This document shows positions 11,284-22,601 of a stretch of DNA of 64,000 bases, in pieces. A program made the position numbers and the translations under genes. This stretch comes from Scilla litardierei (Eukaryota; Streptophyta; Magnoliopsida; Asparagales; Asparagaceae): assembly GCA_030789695.1 (NCBI GenBank), contig CM061139.1:199675641-199739640 (forward strand), written 5' to 3'. Position 1 is the first letter of the stretch, and the number at the start of each line of letters is the position of its first letter. The notes under the pieces are model-generated. The model was not told the origin of the DNA and searched no databases. It worked only from the letters and a program-made list of their open reading frames with translations.

Positions 11284-12559
11284 TCAAGGTGGAAACCAGG
11301 AAACTGATGCGAAATCTGATCGTAAGGCTCCCAAGTCGCCTCGCATTCCGGTGGTCCCGACCAACGAATCAATACTCCTTCGCCCTAGTAGCTCTTGACC
11401 GTACGCCTGTAATCTCCTCAGGCTCCAATAAAACCTCCATGTCGACTGTAAGGGTTGGTGGTAGTGTAGAGGACGCGCATGATCTCCGATCGCTCGGCGT
11501 AACTGTGAGACATGGAAAGCGGGATGGATACGCGTAGAAGGGAGGAACATCAGTCGGTAGGCCACTTTGCCGATCATGGCCTCTATCTCGTAAGGCCCAT
11601 AGTACCTCGCTGCTAGCTTCTCGTTGCACCGCTGAGCCATCGAGCGCTGTCGGTAAAGTCGGAGCTTCAGATAAACCCGCTCTCCCACTGTAAACTCCAC
11701 ATCCCTGTGATGTGCATCCACCTTTCCCTTCATGATCTGTTGGGCTCGTAACAAATGGCGCTTCAACTCCTCCAAAACCCGGTCACGCTCCTCCAACTGC
11801 TGCTCCAATCCTGACACTGGGGTGGCTCCTCTGCTGTAGTGGACTAAGTTGGGTGGGTCCCGGCCATAAACAATCCGAAATGGTGTCATCTTTGCAGCCG
11901 AGTGGTACGAGGTGTTGTACCAGTACTCAGCCCACATCAGCCACACAGCCCACTTCCTGGGTGTCTCTGAAGCAAAACATCGCAGGTAGGTCTCCACACT
12001 CTGATTTACTACCTAAGTCTGCTCTTCTGTCTGCGGGTGGTAGGCAGTACTCCGTCGAAGCGCGGTACCCTGTATCCGAAACATCTCTCTCCAGAAGGTG
12101 CTCAGAAACACCTTATCCCTGTCCGACACGATAGAACGAGGATATCCATGCAGCCGGACCACCTACCTCAAGAAGGCAACTGCCACCGATGCTGCAGTAA
12201 ACGGATGGCGAAGTGGAATAAAGTGGTCGTATTTGCTGAGGTGGTCAACCACAACAGATATCGTAGTGTAGCCCTCTGAACGTGGTAACCCCTCCACGAA
12301 GTCCATCGAGATGTCCTTTCACACCCTCTGGTAAATCCAAGGGCTGTAAGAGGCCTGCCGGTGTTGTCGCCTGATACTTTTGACGCTGGCACACGTCACA
12401 CTCCGAGACTAACTGCCTGACATTCTTCCTCATACCCGGCCAATAGAGCTCTCGAGCCATCCGATGATATGCCTGATATCCCCCTGAGTAACCTCCCACG
12501 GCACTGCTGTGGAACTCTTGGAAAAGAATGTGGATGTGTGTAGACGTACGGGGAATCAC
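11284..12559 (-). pseudogene. Integrase and chromodomain-like C-terminus of the chromovirus
   Basis: The minus strand shows the zinc-binding N-domain (GGYSGGYQAYHRM, then CDVCQRQK, 12520-12385), a broken catalytic core, and the C-terminal core end (WAEYWYNTSYHSA, 11935-11895). Next comes the GPYEI...YRLMLP-type fold (11610-11560) with HPAFHVSQL. In other frames 11480-11320 reads EVLLEPEEITGV and then RWSGPPECEATWEP, the chromodomain pattern of chromoviruses, which guides integration to chromatin. Frame changes near 11560, 11390 and 12290-12000 break the protein. Confidence 0.8.
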
Positions 12560-13134
12560 CAGCCTCCCCTTGTACAGAAGTGTCCCCCTTTCATGACATA
12601 ACCCGGGAAGTCTCCTGATCCCTGGGTGATGGCCTCTCTGATCTGCCGCAGTCCATTGTCTGCCTCGATCTTTGCATGTAAGGCATCGCTCCCCAGCATC
12701 ACCGGGATAGAAAGAGCTACTACATGTACCCCCTCTTCTCGTCGTGAAAGCGCATCTGTTGCCTTGTTGTCCGTGCCGGGCTTATAATGAATCTTGAATT
12801 TGTAACCGCTTAGCTTGGACAACCACCTCTGGTGCTCCTCGGCCACCATGCACTGCTCCAGGAGGTACTTCAAACTTCTCTGGTCTGTTCGTACTACGAA
12901 CTCTCTCCCCAAATGGTATGGCCGCCACTTCTGTATTGACATCACTATAGCCATCAGTTCTCTCTCATAAACAGATTTCAGTTTGGCCCTGGTTGATAAG
13001 ACCTGACTGAAGTAGGCAATCGGCCTCTGCTCCTGCATTATCACAAACCCCAACCCAAAGCCCGAAGCATCAGACTCCACCACGAACTGCTTCTCGAAAT
13101 CTGGGAGTGCTACCATTGGCACTGTCAGCATCAC
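12556..13134 (-). pseudogene. RNase H domain of the chromovirus
   Basis: An open stretch contains [31 protein letters not shown] and VRTDQRSLKYLLEQ, then the typical HYKPGTDNKATDALSR. These are the Ty3/gypsy RNase H motifs including the catalytic aspartates and glutamate. It removes the RNA strand during reverse transcription. The domain itself is open; its joins to neighbours are frameshifted. Confidence 0.85.
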
Positions 13135-13830
13135 CTCCTTGAGGGCCTGGAATCCCTCGTTGCCTCCTCCCCCAGCAGAAACTGTCCTTCAATTGTTCGG
13201 TAAGGGGCCACGCCAGGGTGCCGTACCCCTTCACAAACCTCCGATAATAGCCCGTGAGCCCCAGGAATCCCTGTAGAGCTCGTATCGTCCTCGGCTGCGG
13301 CCAATCCAACATAGCTGCAATTTTCGACTGATCGGCTGCCACTCCCGTCGCCGAGATGATGTGACCAAGGTACTCCATATGCGCCTGTCCGAACAAGCAC
13401 TTCTTCCGGTTGGCCTGTAGCTGGTGGTCTTCTAGCTCTCGCAATACGATCTCCAGATGACCCAAATGATCCTGCAGTGATCCGCTGTATACTAAAATGT
13501 CATCGAAGAAGACCAAGACGAACCTCCGAAGATAAGGCCGGAAGACCTTATTCATTAACGATTGGAAGGTGGCGGGGGCGTTCGTCAACCCAAAAGGCAT
13601 GAAGAGGAACTCGTAGTGGCCTTCGTGAGTCCTGAAGGCCGTCTTCTGCACATCCTCCTTCCTCATGCGGATCTGGTGGTATCCTGACTCAAGTCGATCT
13701 TCGAAAAGGCCATCGCTCCGTGTAGCTCATCCAGCAGTTCTTCGATCACATGGATATGAAACTTGTCTGGGACAGTTTTCTTATTTAGAGCTCGGTAATC
13801 GACGCGGAACCTCAGCTGCCGCCCTTCTTT
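13070..13830 (-). pseudogene. Reverse transcriptase of the chromovirus
   Basis: The frame reads [20 protein letters not shown], then the catalytic FFDDILVYS (near 13515-13490), and after it MEYLGHIIS and [17 protein letters not shown]. These are diagnostic for gypsy RT. The upstream fingers (13670-13860) lie in a different frame, and a frameshift near 13180 separates the thumb from RNase H. It copies element RNA to DNA. Confidence 0.85.
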
Positions 13831-14667
13831 ACCAGCAACATTGGACTAGAAAAAGGGCTCGCACTAGGTCGGATGACCCCTGCCTGCAGTATCTCCTGAA
13901 CCAGCTTCTCGATCTCGTCCTTCTGCACCTGCGGATATTGGTACGGGCGCACACTAATGGGTGACACCCCTCCTTAAGCACAATAGCGTGCTCATGATCC
14001 ATCGGCGGTGGAAAACCGCTGGGTGGCTGAAACACCCCCTCGAATCCCTGCAACAGCAGCTCTACCTCCCGTGGCACTGCTGTCGCGTCCTCGGTCCCAT
14101 CAGAAACCAACCCCTGTAGTTCGATCAAGAATCCCCCTCCCTCAGCCTGACGTGTCTTCGCCATAGTCTTATAAGACACCGACGAACACCACAAACTCGG
14201 GTCGCCCAACAGTACTATCTTACTTCCGTCTACCTGAAACTCCATCTGCAACCACTGCATCCCCAGAATCAGGTCGACGTTGCCCAAGGTCAAGGGCAAG
14301 AAATCTCCAGTGACCAGCACCCCCTGTATGGACACCGTCAAGTCCCGACAGATGCCTCTACTCTGCTCCACTACATCGGTCCCCAACACGACCCCGAAGC
14401 CCTCCGTCTCGATAAGCTGGATCCCCTGTCCCTCAGTCACCCTTGGGGATACAAAATTATGGGTGGCCCCACTGTCTATAAGGATCACCACGTCCATGTC
14501 TCGTACTTTACCAGCCAGCTTCATAGTGTGGACTCGTGTAAGTCCTGCTATGGAGCTGAGTGAGACCTCGGTTGCCTCCAGAAGCAGGGGATTGCTGTCC
14601 TCCTCGTGCTATGCCGCTCCCTCTCCTACCTGCTCCCCCTCCAACTCATCAGCGTACACCTCGTATA
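13829..14667 (-). pseudogene. Protease and link to RT, chromovirus
   Basis: Near 14480 the minus strand gives VVILIDSGATHNFVS, the aspartic protease active site (DSG, here for the usual DTG/DSG). LILGMQWLQ follows at 14255-14230, the second conserved block. The C-terminal part (VELLLQGFEGVFQPPSGFPP) is the standard bridge to RT. Upstream, 14667-14530 reads toward the gag zinc knuckle with a stop near 14610. It cleaves the polyprotein. Confidence 0.8.
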
Positions 14668-14675
14668 CCTATAAG

Positions 14676-15495
14676 CAGTGTTCTAAATATCGGACCGATA
14701 TCTGATATATCGGCCGCAATATCGGTTTTATCACCAGGACGATACGATATATGCTTATATATTGCGGTTTCCGATATTTGGGGAAATATCGCCGCAATAT
14801 CGAGTTACAGCCGATATTGCGGCCGATATATACCTTTGAAATATCGGCCGCAATTCACTGTTTTTATAAAATAAAGTTATCGGGTCAGTCCACTTAAAAG
14901 TGGATCCGACCCGAGTCACCCGACCCAAATCATTTACTTAAAACGACGATGCATCGGGGTTTTTGAGGGATAATCCCTGCTTTGCCCTAAATCTAATCAC
15001 GCCGCTCCGCTTCTCTCGACGCTCTGGTCCTCATGCCGCTCTGCTCAGTTCCGTCCGGCGAAAATTTTCGGCGACAATCGATTGAAGCTTCAACGTCAGT
15101 CATTCAATCTTTGCAAGGAAGTGTTTTCCGATTAAGGTGAGTAGTAGCCCTTTTTTTCTATTTTTCATATATATTTTTTTAGTTTTTTGATTTTTTTCCT
15201 TCCAATTTTGGGTTTATTTGACATCATTTTAGCCTCTGTATGACATTCCGATATTTAGTTTATATCCCTGATATTCATGTTTAATGAGAGAAATATAACC
15301 AAAACATATTTTTATTTGAGTTTGTATAGTTTATATCTTCTTAGATACATCTATGCTTGCGTATGTCATCATTTTAAGCCTCCGATATGACACTCCGATA
15401 TTTAGTTAATATCCCCGATATATCCCCGATATCCGCAACCCGATATCAAATTTCCTAGGCCGATACGCAACCAATATCCGATATTTAGAACACTG
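14676..15495. mobile_element. hAT-like MITE, 820 bp
   Basis: The ends are perfect inverted repeats: CAGTGTTCTAAATATCGG at 14676 and its complement ending at 15495. Flanks CCTATAAG (14668-14675) and CATGCAAG (15496-15503) agree at 5 of 8 positions, consistent with a decayed 8-bp duplication of the hAT type. Both ends carry many ATATCGG words. The surrounding gag frame reads across when the block is ignored. The middle (14880-15130) is GC-richer and looks like a leader sequence, but there is no transposase ORF. Confidence 0.75.
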
Positions 15496-16822
15496 CATGC
15501 AAGGACTGGTTGCAGCACCTGTGGCATGGGGTAAACCTCTCGTCGCACTTGAAGCACTACCCCTTTGCCCTACGGTCCCGCATCTCAGCATATGTCATCC
15601 TCTTGTAAAGCCCCCTGGCCTCAGATCTCCGGGTCTCCCTCCGCCTGCTGGTGCCTCTCCTGCAGCACCAGTTGTCCCCCTGAAACAGTTTGTGGTCGTG
15701 GAAACTGCCCTCCAAACGCCCCTCTGGCGCGGCGCTCATCTGCCAACCTGTCCTCGACTGTCTTGGCCAGCTCCATCTGCTCCTCCAGTCCACGAGGTCT
15801 GAGAGTGCTGAGCTCAGACCTAATGGTAGGCTTCAACCATCCATGAAAAAGCCCTTTAAGGACTCTGCAGGCATCAACCACCCTACTAGTAAGTACCTTG
15901 TACTGCTTGATGTAGTCGCGCACCGTACCAACCTGCCTCAAGGCATGCAGCTGCTCGTAGGCCCCCCCTGGGAATCTCTGAATCGGTGTAGTAACGCCTC
16001 CTTGAACCCGTCCCAGGTCCTCAGAGGTCTCTGCTGCTCCTTCCATCGCCACCAATTCAGTGCATTTCCCTCCAAACAGAGTGCAATTGCCCGCATCCTC
16101 TCCGCCTTCGTCAGCCTGGCCATCTCAAAGTACCTTTTCGCTCTGTAGATCCACCCCGTGGCATCACTACCCTCGAATAAAGGCATCTTGAGTTTCCGTA
16201 TGCGGTCATCCGCACGTGGATCTCCTCCGTCGAAACGATCCAGCCACTGTTGGCGATGGTGATCCCCAAATCTGGCCCCTCCATGACCCCACCGCCTATT
16301 CTCCATCCTATCTCGCTCCTCCTCATACTCATCATGGTAGTGGATAGGTTCCTCATACTCTGGGTTATGTCTCTCAGCTCGTTGTCGTCTTTCTCGGGCC
16401 CTATCACTGTCATCGGAGTACCCCAGATCTCGTGCGCCCCCTTACGGCCCTCGAAATCCCCTCTGCGATAAGCATGGGGGTCCTCGGAGTCTGTGCGGCC
16501 TGCCAGTGGCCCGCAGGTGCCCTGGCGGGCCCGCCGACCATCGGCGACCCACTGCCGGGGTCGCCCGCCTCCGACGGCTCCTTGGGGGTCACCCGCCACC
16601 TGCGACCCCCTGCGGGGTCGCGCCACCTTGGTGACCCCCAAGTGGGGTCGCCCGCTTCCTGCGGCCCCCCTGCGGGGTCGCCGGCTGTCGGCAGCCCCCA
16701 GGTGGGCCGCCAGGGGGTCGGCAGCCCCCTGGCGCCCCCTAGGGCTGCCGCACGCGCCTTCCGACGTTGCCGTGTCCGTTGCTCCTCCTCGGAGCTCTCC
16801 CCTAGGGTTTCGAATAGATCTG
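15496..16822 (-). pseudogene. Gag, main part, chromovirus
   Basis: The minus strand first shows an acidic stretch (LFETLGESSEEEQR), then a low-complexity Gly/Pro/Arg block (16740-16490), then the gag core: LKMPLFEGSDATGWIYRAKRY, ALNWWRWKEQ and HRFRDSQGG (16190-15980). After a frameshift near 15960 it continues EQLHALRQVGTVRDYIKQYK and LFHGWLKP. A zinc-knuckle-like CFKCDERF follows near 15560, next to the hAT-like insertion. Gag packages element RNA. Its N-terminus lies across the copia insertion at 24306-24652. Confidence 0.8.
16500..16740. repeat. GC-rich repeat inside chromovirus gag
   Basis: Short units of the type CCTGCGGGGTCG and GGCAGCCCCC recur imperfectly for about 240 bp. On the minus strand they encode Gly, Ala, Pro and Arg. 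The position between the acidic N-terminus and the gag core matches that of the 51-bp repeat in the element at 52335-54604. Confidence 0.65.
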
Positions 16823-18523
16823 ATGGGAAATCGAATCCCACCCATAAGTAGGTTTTGATGATGAGCACACCAAATGATGTTAGTGTACTAATTACACTAT
16901 AACTTAAGTGTGCACGTTGTGCGAACAATAGCTTTTACGCATACTCCGAAGAAGCTCAACCTCACTCGGAAGACGAAGACGAATTTGCTAGCTCTAACTC
17001 AAATACAAGTATAGCTCAATGATGAAGCTCATGCAAGTGCTCAAGCTTAATGAAGAAGGAGCTCAAATTCAAAAGAAGCGCGCATCTACTTCAAACGTCT
17101 GATCGGCTTCCTGAAAGTCTTGTCTTAGCGCAATGTGTGAGCTGGTTTCTTTAGGACTATGTTAAAGCCAAGTAAATATTGCGTGCACACACAATGTTTT
17201 TAAAGCAAAATATTTTTAAATCCTTTTTAAAACTCTTGAGAGCATTAGCTAGTCATTTAAATTCCAGTAGTCAACCTCCAAGCACCCAGGAGTTGATTAC
17301 ACGTCTTGCTAGCTGAGTTTCAGTGGAAAATGCTCTGGGAGTCGACTACCAGATGAGGGAGTCGACTACCTGCTGAAAGCAGAATTTCTACTGAAATTCG
17401 CTGGGAGTCGACTACCTCATCAGGGAGTCGACTACCAGCTGTTGTTTTCTTCCACGAATCTGCTTCCTGATTTCACTCTATTTCCTTATCTGTTCGGACT
17501 GAAAGTCAATTCTTTTTGTATTTCAAAATTCATATGAAACTTTATAAATAGAGCCCTCATTGAGATCATTCAACACACTAATCTAATCTCTCTATTCTTT
17601 ATGCAAAATTCTGATCTCATTGCTCTCTTGTGCTCTTAACGCTAATAGCCAATCTCTGCTTTTATATTCTTTGATCTCAACTCTAATTTTTCTGATATTA
17701 TTTTGAGATCTGCATTTTTATTTTGGCTATTTTTAAAGGTGTTTTTAAAATCCTTGTTCTTCAATTTTCATTTCTTAAAAGGATTTTGAAAAACTATAGA
17801 TCTAAGATCACAACGAATAAATTTATATTCTTTATGTGATCTAAAAGATCTATTTAAATTCTTTTAGCCACGCAACACACAAATTGTTATATTTACTTTG
17901 GCTATAGAATTTTGAGTGTAATCCAATCTCCACCAATATTGTGGTGAATTGGAAACTTTGTTTTCTTTATGGATTCCCCTTGGTTGTAAGGGTCGTTGGA
18001 AATCCTAGACAAGTCTAGGTGTTTGGAAATCCTGGTTAAGACTATGTCGTTAGAAAATCCCAACAAGTGAAGTTAGGTAATTGTATTGCTAAGGCAATAG
18101 TGGATTAATCTCGTACCAGATTGGTCGGGGGTTGGACGTACCCAAGTTGTGGGAAATCAGGATAAAAATCTTTTGTCTCTGCGTTGTTTTTCTGTGTCTG
18201 ATTATTTATCTGTGCAAGCTTTCTTTTATTTATTTCTTTGTAATTCTTTATTTATATAAATTGCAAAGTTCATTCTTTTTATATTTTGCTGTATAAAGAT
18301 CTCTGTGTAAAGATCTCTTATTTGATTTTAATCTTATTTCTCTCGTAATTGTCGTGAGATTATATTGTTGATTAAGAACCAAGTGTAGATCACTCTACCT
18401 GGTTTCTTAGGCAACATTGAAGGGTTTTATTTGTATTATTATTAACAAGTGAAAACGTTTATTGTTTGTACAACACTATTTAACTCCCCTTCTAGTGTTG
18501 TTTGCCATCCACATGATTCAACA
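16823..18523 (+). repeat. Left LTR of SIRE-like copia
   Basis: Starts TGATGGGAAATCG and ends GATTCAACA. It contains four GTCGACTACC words (17341-17440) and a TATA box. It matches the right LTR with only scattered changes. Confidence 0.9.
17543..17550 (+). promoter_or_regulatory. TATA box in the left LTR
   Basis: TATAAATA, followed about 30 bp on by CAACACACTAATC, a likely transcription start zone. The same box lies at 23326-23333 in the right LTR. Start site inferred. Confidence 0.6.
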
Positions 18524-18525
18524 CT

Positions 18526-18537
18526 TGGTATCAGAGC
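18526..18537 (+). other. Primer-binding site (initiator tRNA-Met)
   Basis: TGGTATCAGAGC, two bases after the LTR end; the standard plant copia site. Confidence 0.9.
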
Positions 18538-18552
18538 AAGGTTTAAAAGGCG

Positions 18553-19807
18553 ATGTCATCAACTTCATTCCACTCGGAAGGTCTTAATACCATGCGACCA
18601 CATCTGTTCAATGGAATGAACTACGCAAGCTGGAAGATCCGTATGAAGACTCACTTAGAGTCACTAGACATTGAAGCTTGGACCGTCACCAAGAACCCTT
18701 ACAAAGTACTTATGGAAATCGACACCGGAAAGTGGTCCGTCGATGAAAAGAAGAAGGCCAACCTCAACGCCAAAGCAATGAACGCATTATTTTGCGCTGT
18801 GACATGTAATGAATTCAATCGTGTCTCTCAATGCGAGAGGGCACATCAGATATGGCATACTCTTCAGGTAAGTCATGAGGGAACCGAAAAGGTAAAAGAA
18901 TCCCGTATTAATGTTTTGCACTCTAAGTTTGAATCATTTAAAATGGAAGAAGGAGAGGGTATCACCGATGTGAATACTCGTTTTACTAATATCACTAATG
19001 AGCTCGCAGGTCTTGGCAAGAAATGTCTGAGTATGATTAGGTAATGAAGATACTAAGATCTCTGAAACCCGAATGGAAGCGAAAGACAACAACCATTCGA
19101 GAAGCTCACATCGTGAAGGATCTCACCATTGAAGAGCTGATGGAAAACCTCATGGCGTACGAGATAGAACTTGAAGAAGATAAGAAGATATAGGAGAAGC
19201 CAAAGAAAAAGAAACTAGCGTTCAAATCTCAAGAAGAAGAATCTGATTACACTGACAAAGAAGACCACATTGCTTTTGTCTCAAAGAACTTCAAAGATTT
19301 TATTACAAGTATGGTAAATGCTCATTTCGTCCTACTAATAGTATTATCTGTTTTGGTTGCAATAAACCAGGACACGTGAAAAGGGATTGTCCCTTGGAGA
19401 AGAACAACCGAGACTCCAAAGATCGTGGGAAGAACAGAGAGAACAATGAAAGAAAGAGCGATAGGAGGAACAAACATCGACGACCTAGGAAGGAAGCTTA
19501 TGCAGCCTTCGATCAAAGCGATGTCTCTTCGTCCGATGAATCCTCTTCAGATGACAAAGACGAAAGAAGAGAAACAGCCCACTTGTGTTTCTTAGCCTCC
19601 ACGTCATCAAAGCTAAGTTCCTTGCATGACTCATCATCTAGCAATAGTGATTCATCATCAAGCGATGACGAAGACATGGACTATAGGGGAGCATATAATG
19701 AGCTATGCTTAATGCATAAAAAGCTCATAAAAGAACATATGAGAACACTTAGAATAGTTAAAAGGGATACTAAAGAAAAAGAGCTTATTAAAGAAAGTAC
19801 CGTTTAA
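18553..19807 (+). pseudogene. Copia gag with zinc knuckle, broken
   Basis: Starts at ATG 18553 with MSSTSFHSEGLNTMRPHLFN, then NYASWKIRMKTHLES, NAKAMNALFCAV and AHQIWHTLQ, the UBN2-type copia gag core. A frameshift near 19020 causes a stop; the frame continues LEELMENLMAYE-like to a TAG at 19192. Near 19340 comes CFGCNKPGHVKRDC, a CX2CX4HX4C zinc knuckle that binds RNA. After it lies a basic, then Ser/Asp-rich segment to 19807. It forms the particle of the element. Confidence 0.8.
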
Positions 19808-20939
19808 AAAGAAAAGAATGATCTTTTAGAAAAAGACATTCTCTTCATGAAAGAGAAAATTGAAAGTTTGAATAATCTTCTCATGTTTGTTAAAGACAAA
19901 ATGAATCTACGATGAAGATTGTTGAAAATTTCAATAAAGAGAAAGGAAAGCTAGATAGCTTAATAAATAGCCAAAAAGCGTCATCTAGCAAAACCAGACT
20001 TGGCTATGATTCTATTCATACCAAGAAAAAGGTTAAGCATACTAGGATGCATTATGCTAATCAAAATTTTCTTAGCATATGGATACCGAAGAATCTGACT
20101 AAACAAACGCAAAAAAGGTCCGCAATTATTTTCTTTTAGAAAGTTCATTTGGATAAAGGTTACAAGTATGTTTCTAATGAAGGAACTAAATCTTATTGGG
20201 TTTGTTTTCCTAAAGACTAACCTCTTGGACTCAATGAATAAAGAGTACCACAAGGCACAAACGATCACATTTTCAGGTACTCTAAACCAAGGAGGAGGAA
20301 CAAAGTCATATCAACGTATTGCGATGAAAATTGAATTGCTTCGCAAAACTTAATTATGTGAATATTTGAAATGTTTGTTTAATATTTTATTTTCCTCATA
20401 TAAATACTTATAAATGTTTATTATGTTTTTCTTGTAAAGGATTTTTCGTCTAACACTCAACCTGTGCGTCAGAGACCCTCGGGATGAGAAAACAGCTCAA
20501 CCCAGTAGGAGTCGACTACCACCTATAGGGAGTCGACTACCAGAGTGTGGATACGAAAATCTGAGGTTGATTTCTGATTTTTTAACTCATATTGGGTTTC
20601 ATTGAGCTTATTGGGTTCATATCCAAAGGATGACTTAAACCCATTAAGAGAATTGATCTCAACCATTCATCCTTTTGATCCAATGGCCACACATCATCAC
20701 TTCCTTTCATCCAAAAACATAAAACCCCCCAAGCCCAAACCCTAAAGTAGCCGACTACCACCATTGCTTTCATCCTCTTGAAATTTCCTTGGAGCTCTTG
20801 ATCTCTCTTGGTAGGAATCTTCATCTCTCATCATCCTTGTTAGAGAAACATTATTTCAAGGTAACCTCTTGATTTTCTTTCATCTTACTACCTTGAAATC
20901 AAGCATATCTAGTTCTAATATTCAAATTTACTATCAAAA
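19808..20939 (+). other. Remnant spacer between gag and accessory ORF
   Basis: Short gag-tail fragments remain (coiled-coil-like at 19912-20060, and YKYVSNEGTKSYWVCF near 20160), then no coding pattern. Two GTCGACTACC words (20508-20545) repeat the motif found in the LTRs. Protease, integrase and RT, expected here, are absent. Confidence 0.6.
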
Positions 20940-22101
20940 ATGCCTTTCAAGAAAATTGCTACTAAGAAGAGAAAGGTAACCAATGAATCCACTCTTACAG
21001 AGAAAGAGATCATTGTACCATACCTTTTCAAATCCACTAGCTTTGATAAATTTCTCAACATATCAAAAAGGCAAATTCTTCATGAAAGATTTGTCAAAAT
21101 TGCAGATGTTGAAAATTACGACATTGATAGCATCTTTGAATTTTACTTATCCAATTTGTTTTCCTCTGACAATTCATATCTGTGTTATCCAAGACTAGTG
21201 TATATGTTCTATGCTAATATGGACTTTGATCTTGTTAAATATCGTTTCGTTACAAAAGTCCGTGATACTAAACTCGCTATCACCGTTAAATCACTTGGTC
21301 AAGCTCTAGGGATACCTTATACTGGAATGCTACTAGATGATATTGAGATGGTTAATGGTGATATTCTAGAGAAGATGTATTTGCCCGGTAGATTCTTCCA
21401 AACAAAACTACCATGTAGCAATCTTCATTACCCAGGAAGAATATTAGCAAACATCTTGTCTTATAATATCACCCAAAAATTTGATAGTCATTCCGTATTA
21501 TTTGAAAAGCAATCCAAATGCATCTATGCCATGTTAGGAAACATTCGAGTAAAACTGGTCTAAAGTCATCATGGATTCTATCCTCGCATCCGCTTCTTCA
21601 GATAGACCATCATCCACTCTAGCTCATGGTCATTTTCTTACAATTCTCTTCAATGTGTATAACATTCCTTTGGAGAATGAAACCGAGGTTCTGGAAGCGG
21701 CCCGTATCTTTGATGTACATGCTCTTGGCCGAATGAGTCTTCACAAAGACCTTGACCAGAATATTCCAGAAGAGAAGCTTGTTACAGAAGGAGGTTCGTC
21801 ATCCTCAAGTAAGAAAGGTAAAGAACCTCTTATTATTGATACAGATGAAGAAGAAGAAGAGCATGATGGTGAAGAAGGGGACGAAGAAGAACCACCGACA
21901 TACATTGTTGAGCTTCAAGATATGCTCTTGAAGAAGATTAGGAAATTAAAGATTTCTCAAGAGAAATGCTTTGAAGTCCTCAACAAAAAGGTGGATGATC
22001 TGAAGGACTTTGTGGTGAGCAGCAACAAAATGACGGAGGAGACTCTGAAGTTGATCCTTGGTGAGATCAAGCAACTGAAGAAGAATGGAGGATCTTCATG
22101 A
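20940..22101 (+). pseudogene. Accessory ORF (putative plant transposon protein type), one frameshift
   Basis: The first frame (20940-21563, 207 codons) begins with a basic segment (KKIATKKRKV), then FDKFLNISKRQILHERF, LVYMFYANMDF and VKSLGQALGIPYTG. A one-base frame change near 21555 joins it to the second frame (21571-22101), which reads LASASSDRPSSTLAHGHFLT and ends in an acidic run (21845-21895) and a coiled-coil tail. The order of a basic head, FYANL-like core, Ser/acid linker and coiled coil fits the domain found downstream of pol in SIRE-like elements. Role unproven. A similar ORF lies at 41906-43742. Confidence 0.6.
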
Positions 22102-22590
22102 ACTAGTTCATTTGGTTTCTAAAACAAATGGCTCTTTGAAAAACAATGTTTATTTTGGTCTGTAATAACTTTACTATGGTGTGGTGGTTTGAACTGATTA
22201 CTCATGCTTATGGTTTGATATTGCTTATGCTTATGGTTTGATATGTTTTGACACGCTCTGAATTATCATATCATACATATCAATAATCTACTAACTCTGT
22301 TTTGCAGAAGATATCTTGAAATATCTTAAATTTTTGAAGAAATTTTCTCCAACTCTTATATGTTTGTTGAATAAAGCTAAGTTGTTTATGATTGAAATGT
22401 TCAACATATTGTCTTTGTTTGTCATTTTTTTGATTGATGACAAGGGGGAGAAAAATACTAAATGCAAAAATGAGAATGAATATATTGTTATGCCAACTGG
22501 CTTTGAAAGAGGGGGAGTAAATCATCTTACTCATTATTTTATTAAGTTAATATTCATTCAATTTATTTTTCATTTGGGTGTCATCATCAA

Positions 22591-22601
22591 AAAGGGGATA
22601 A
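22591..22601 (+). other. Polypurine tract of SIRE-like copia
   Basis: AAAGGGGATAA directly before the right LTR, preceded by CATCATCAA, as usual in this lineage. Confidence 0.75.

Noticed and set aside
17330..17445. Regular short repeats resembling a small CRISPR array
   Set aside because: The repeats are about 10 bp, unevenly spaced, inside an LTR of a plant retrotransposon, and duplicated in the second LTR.
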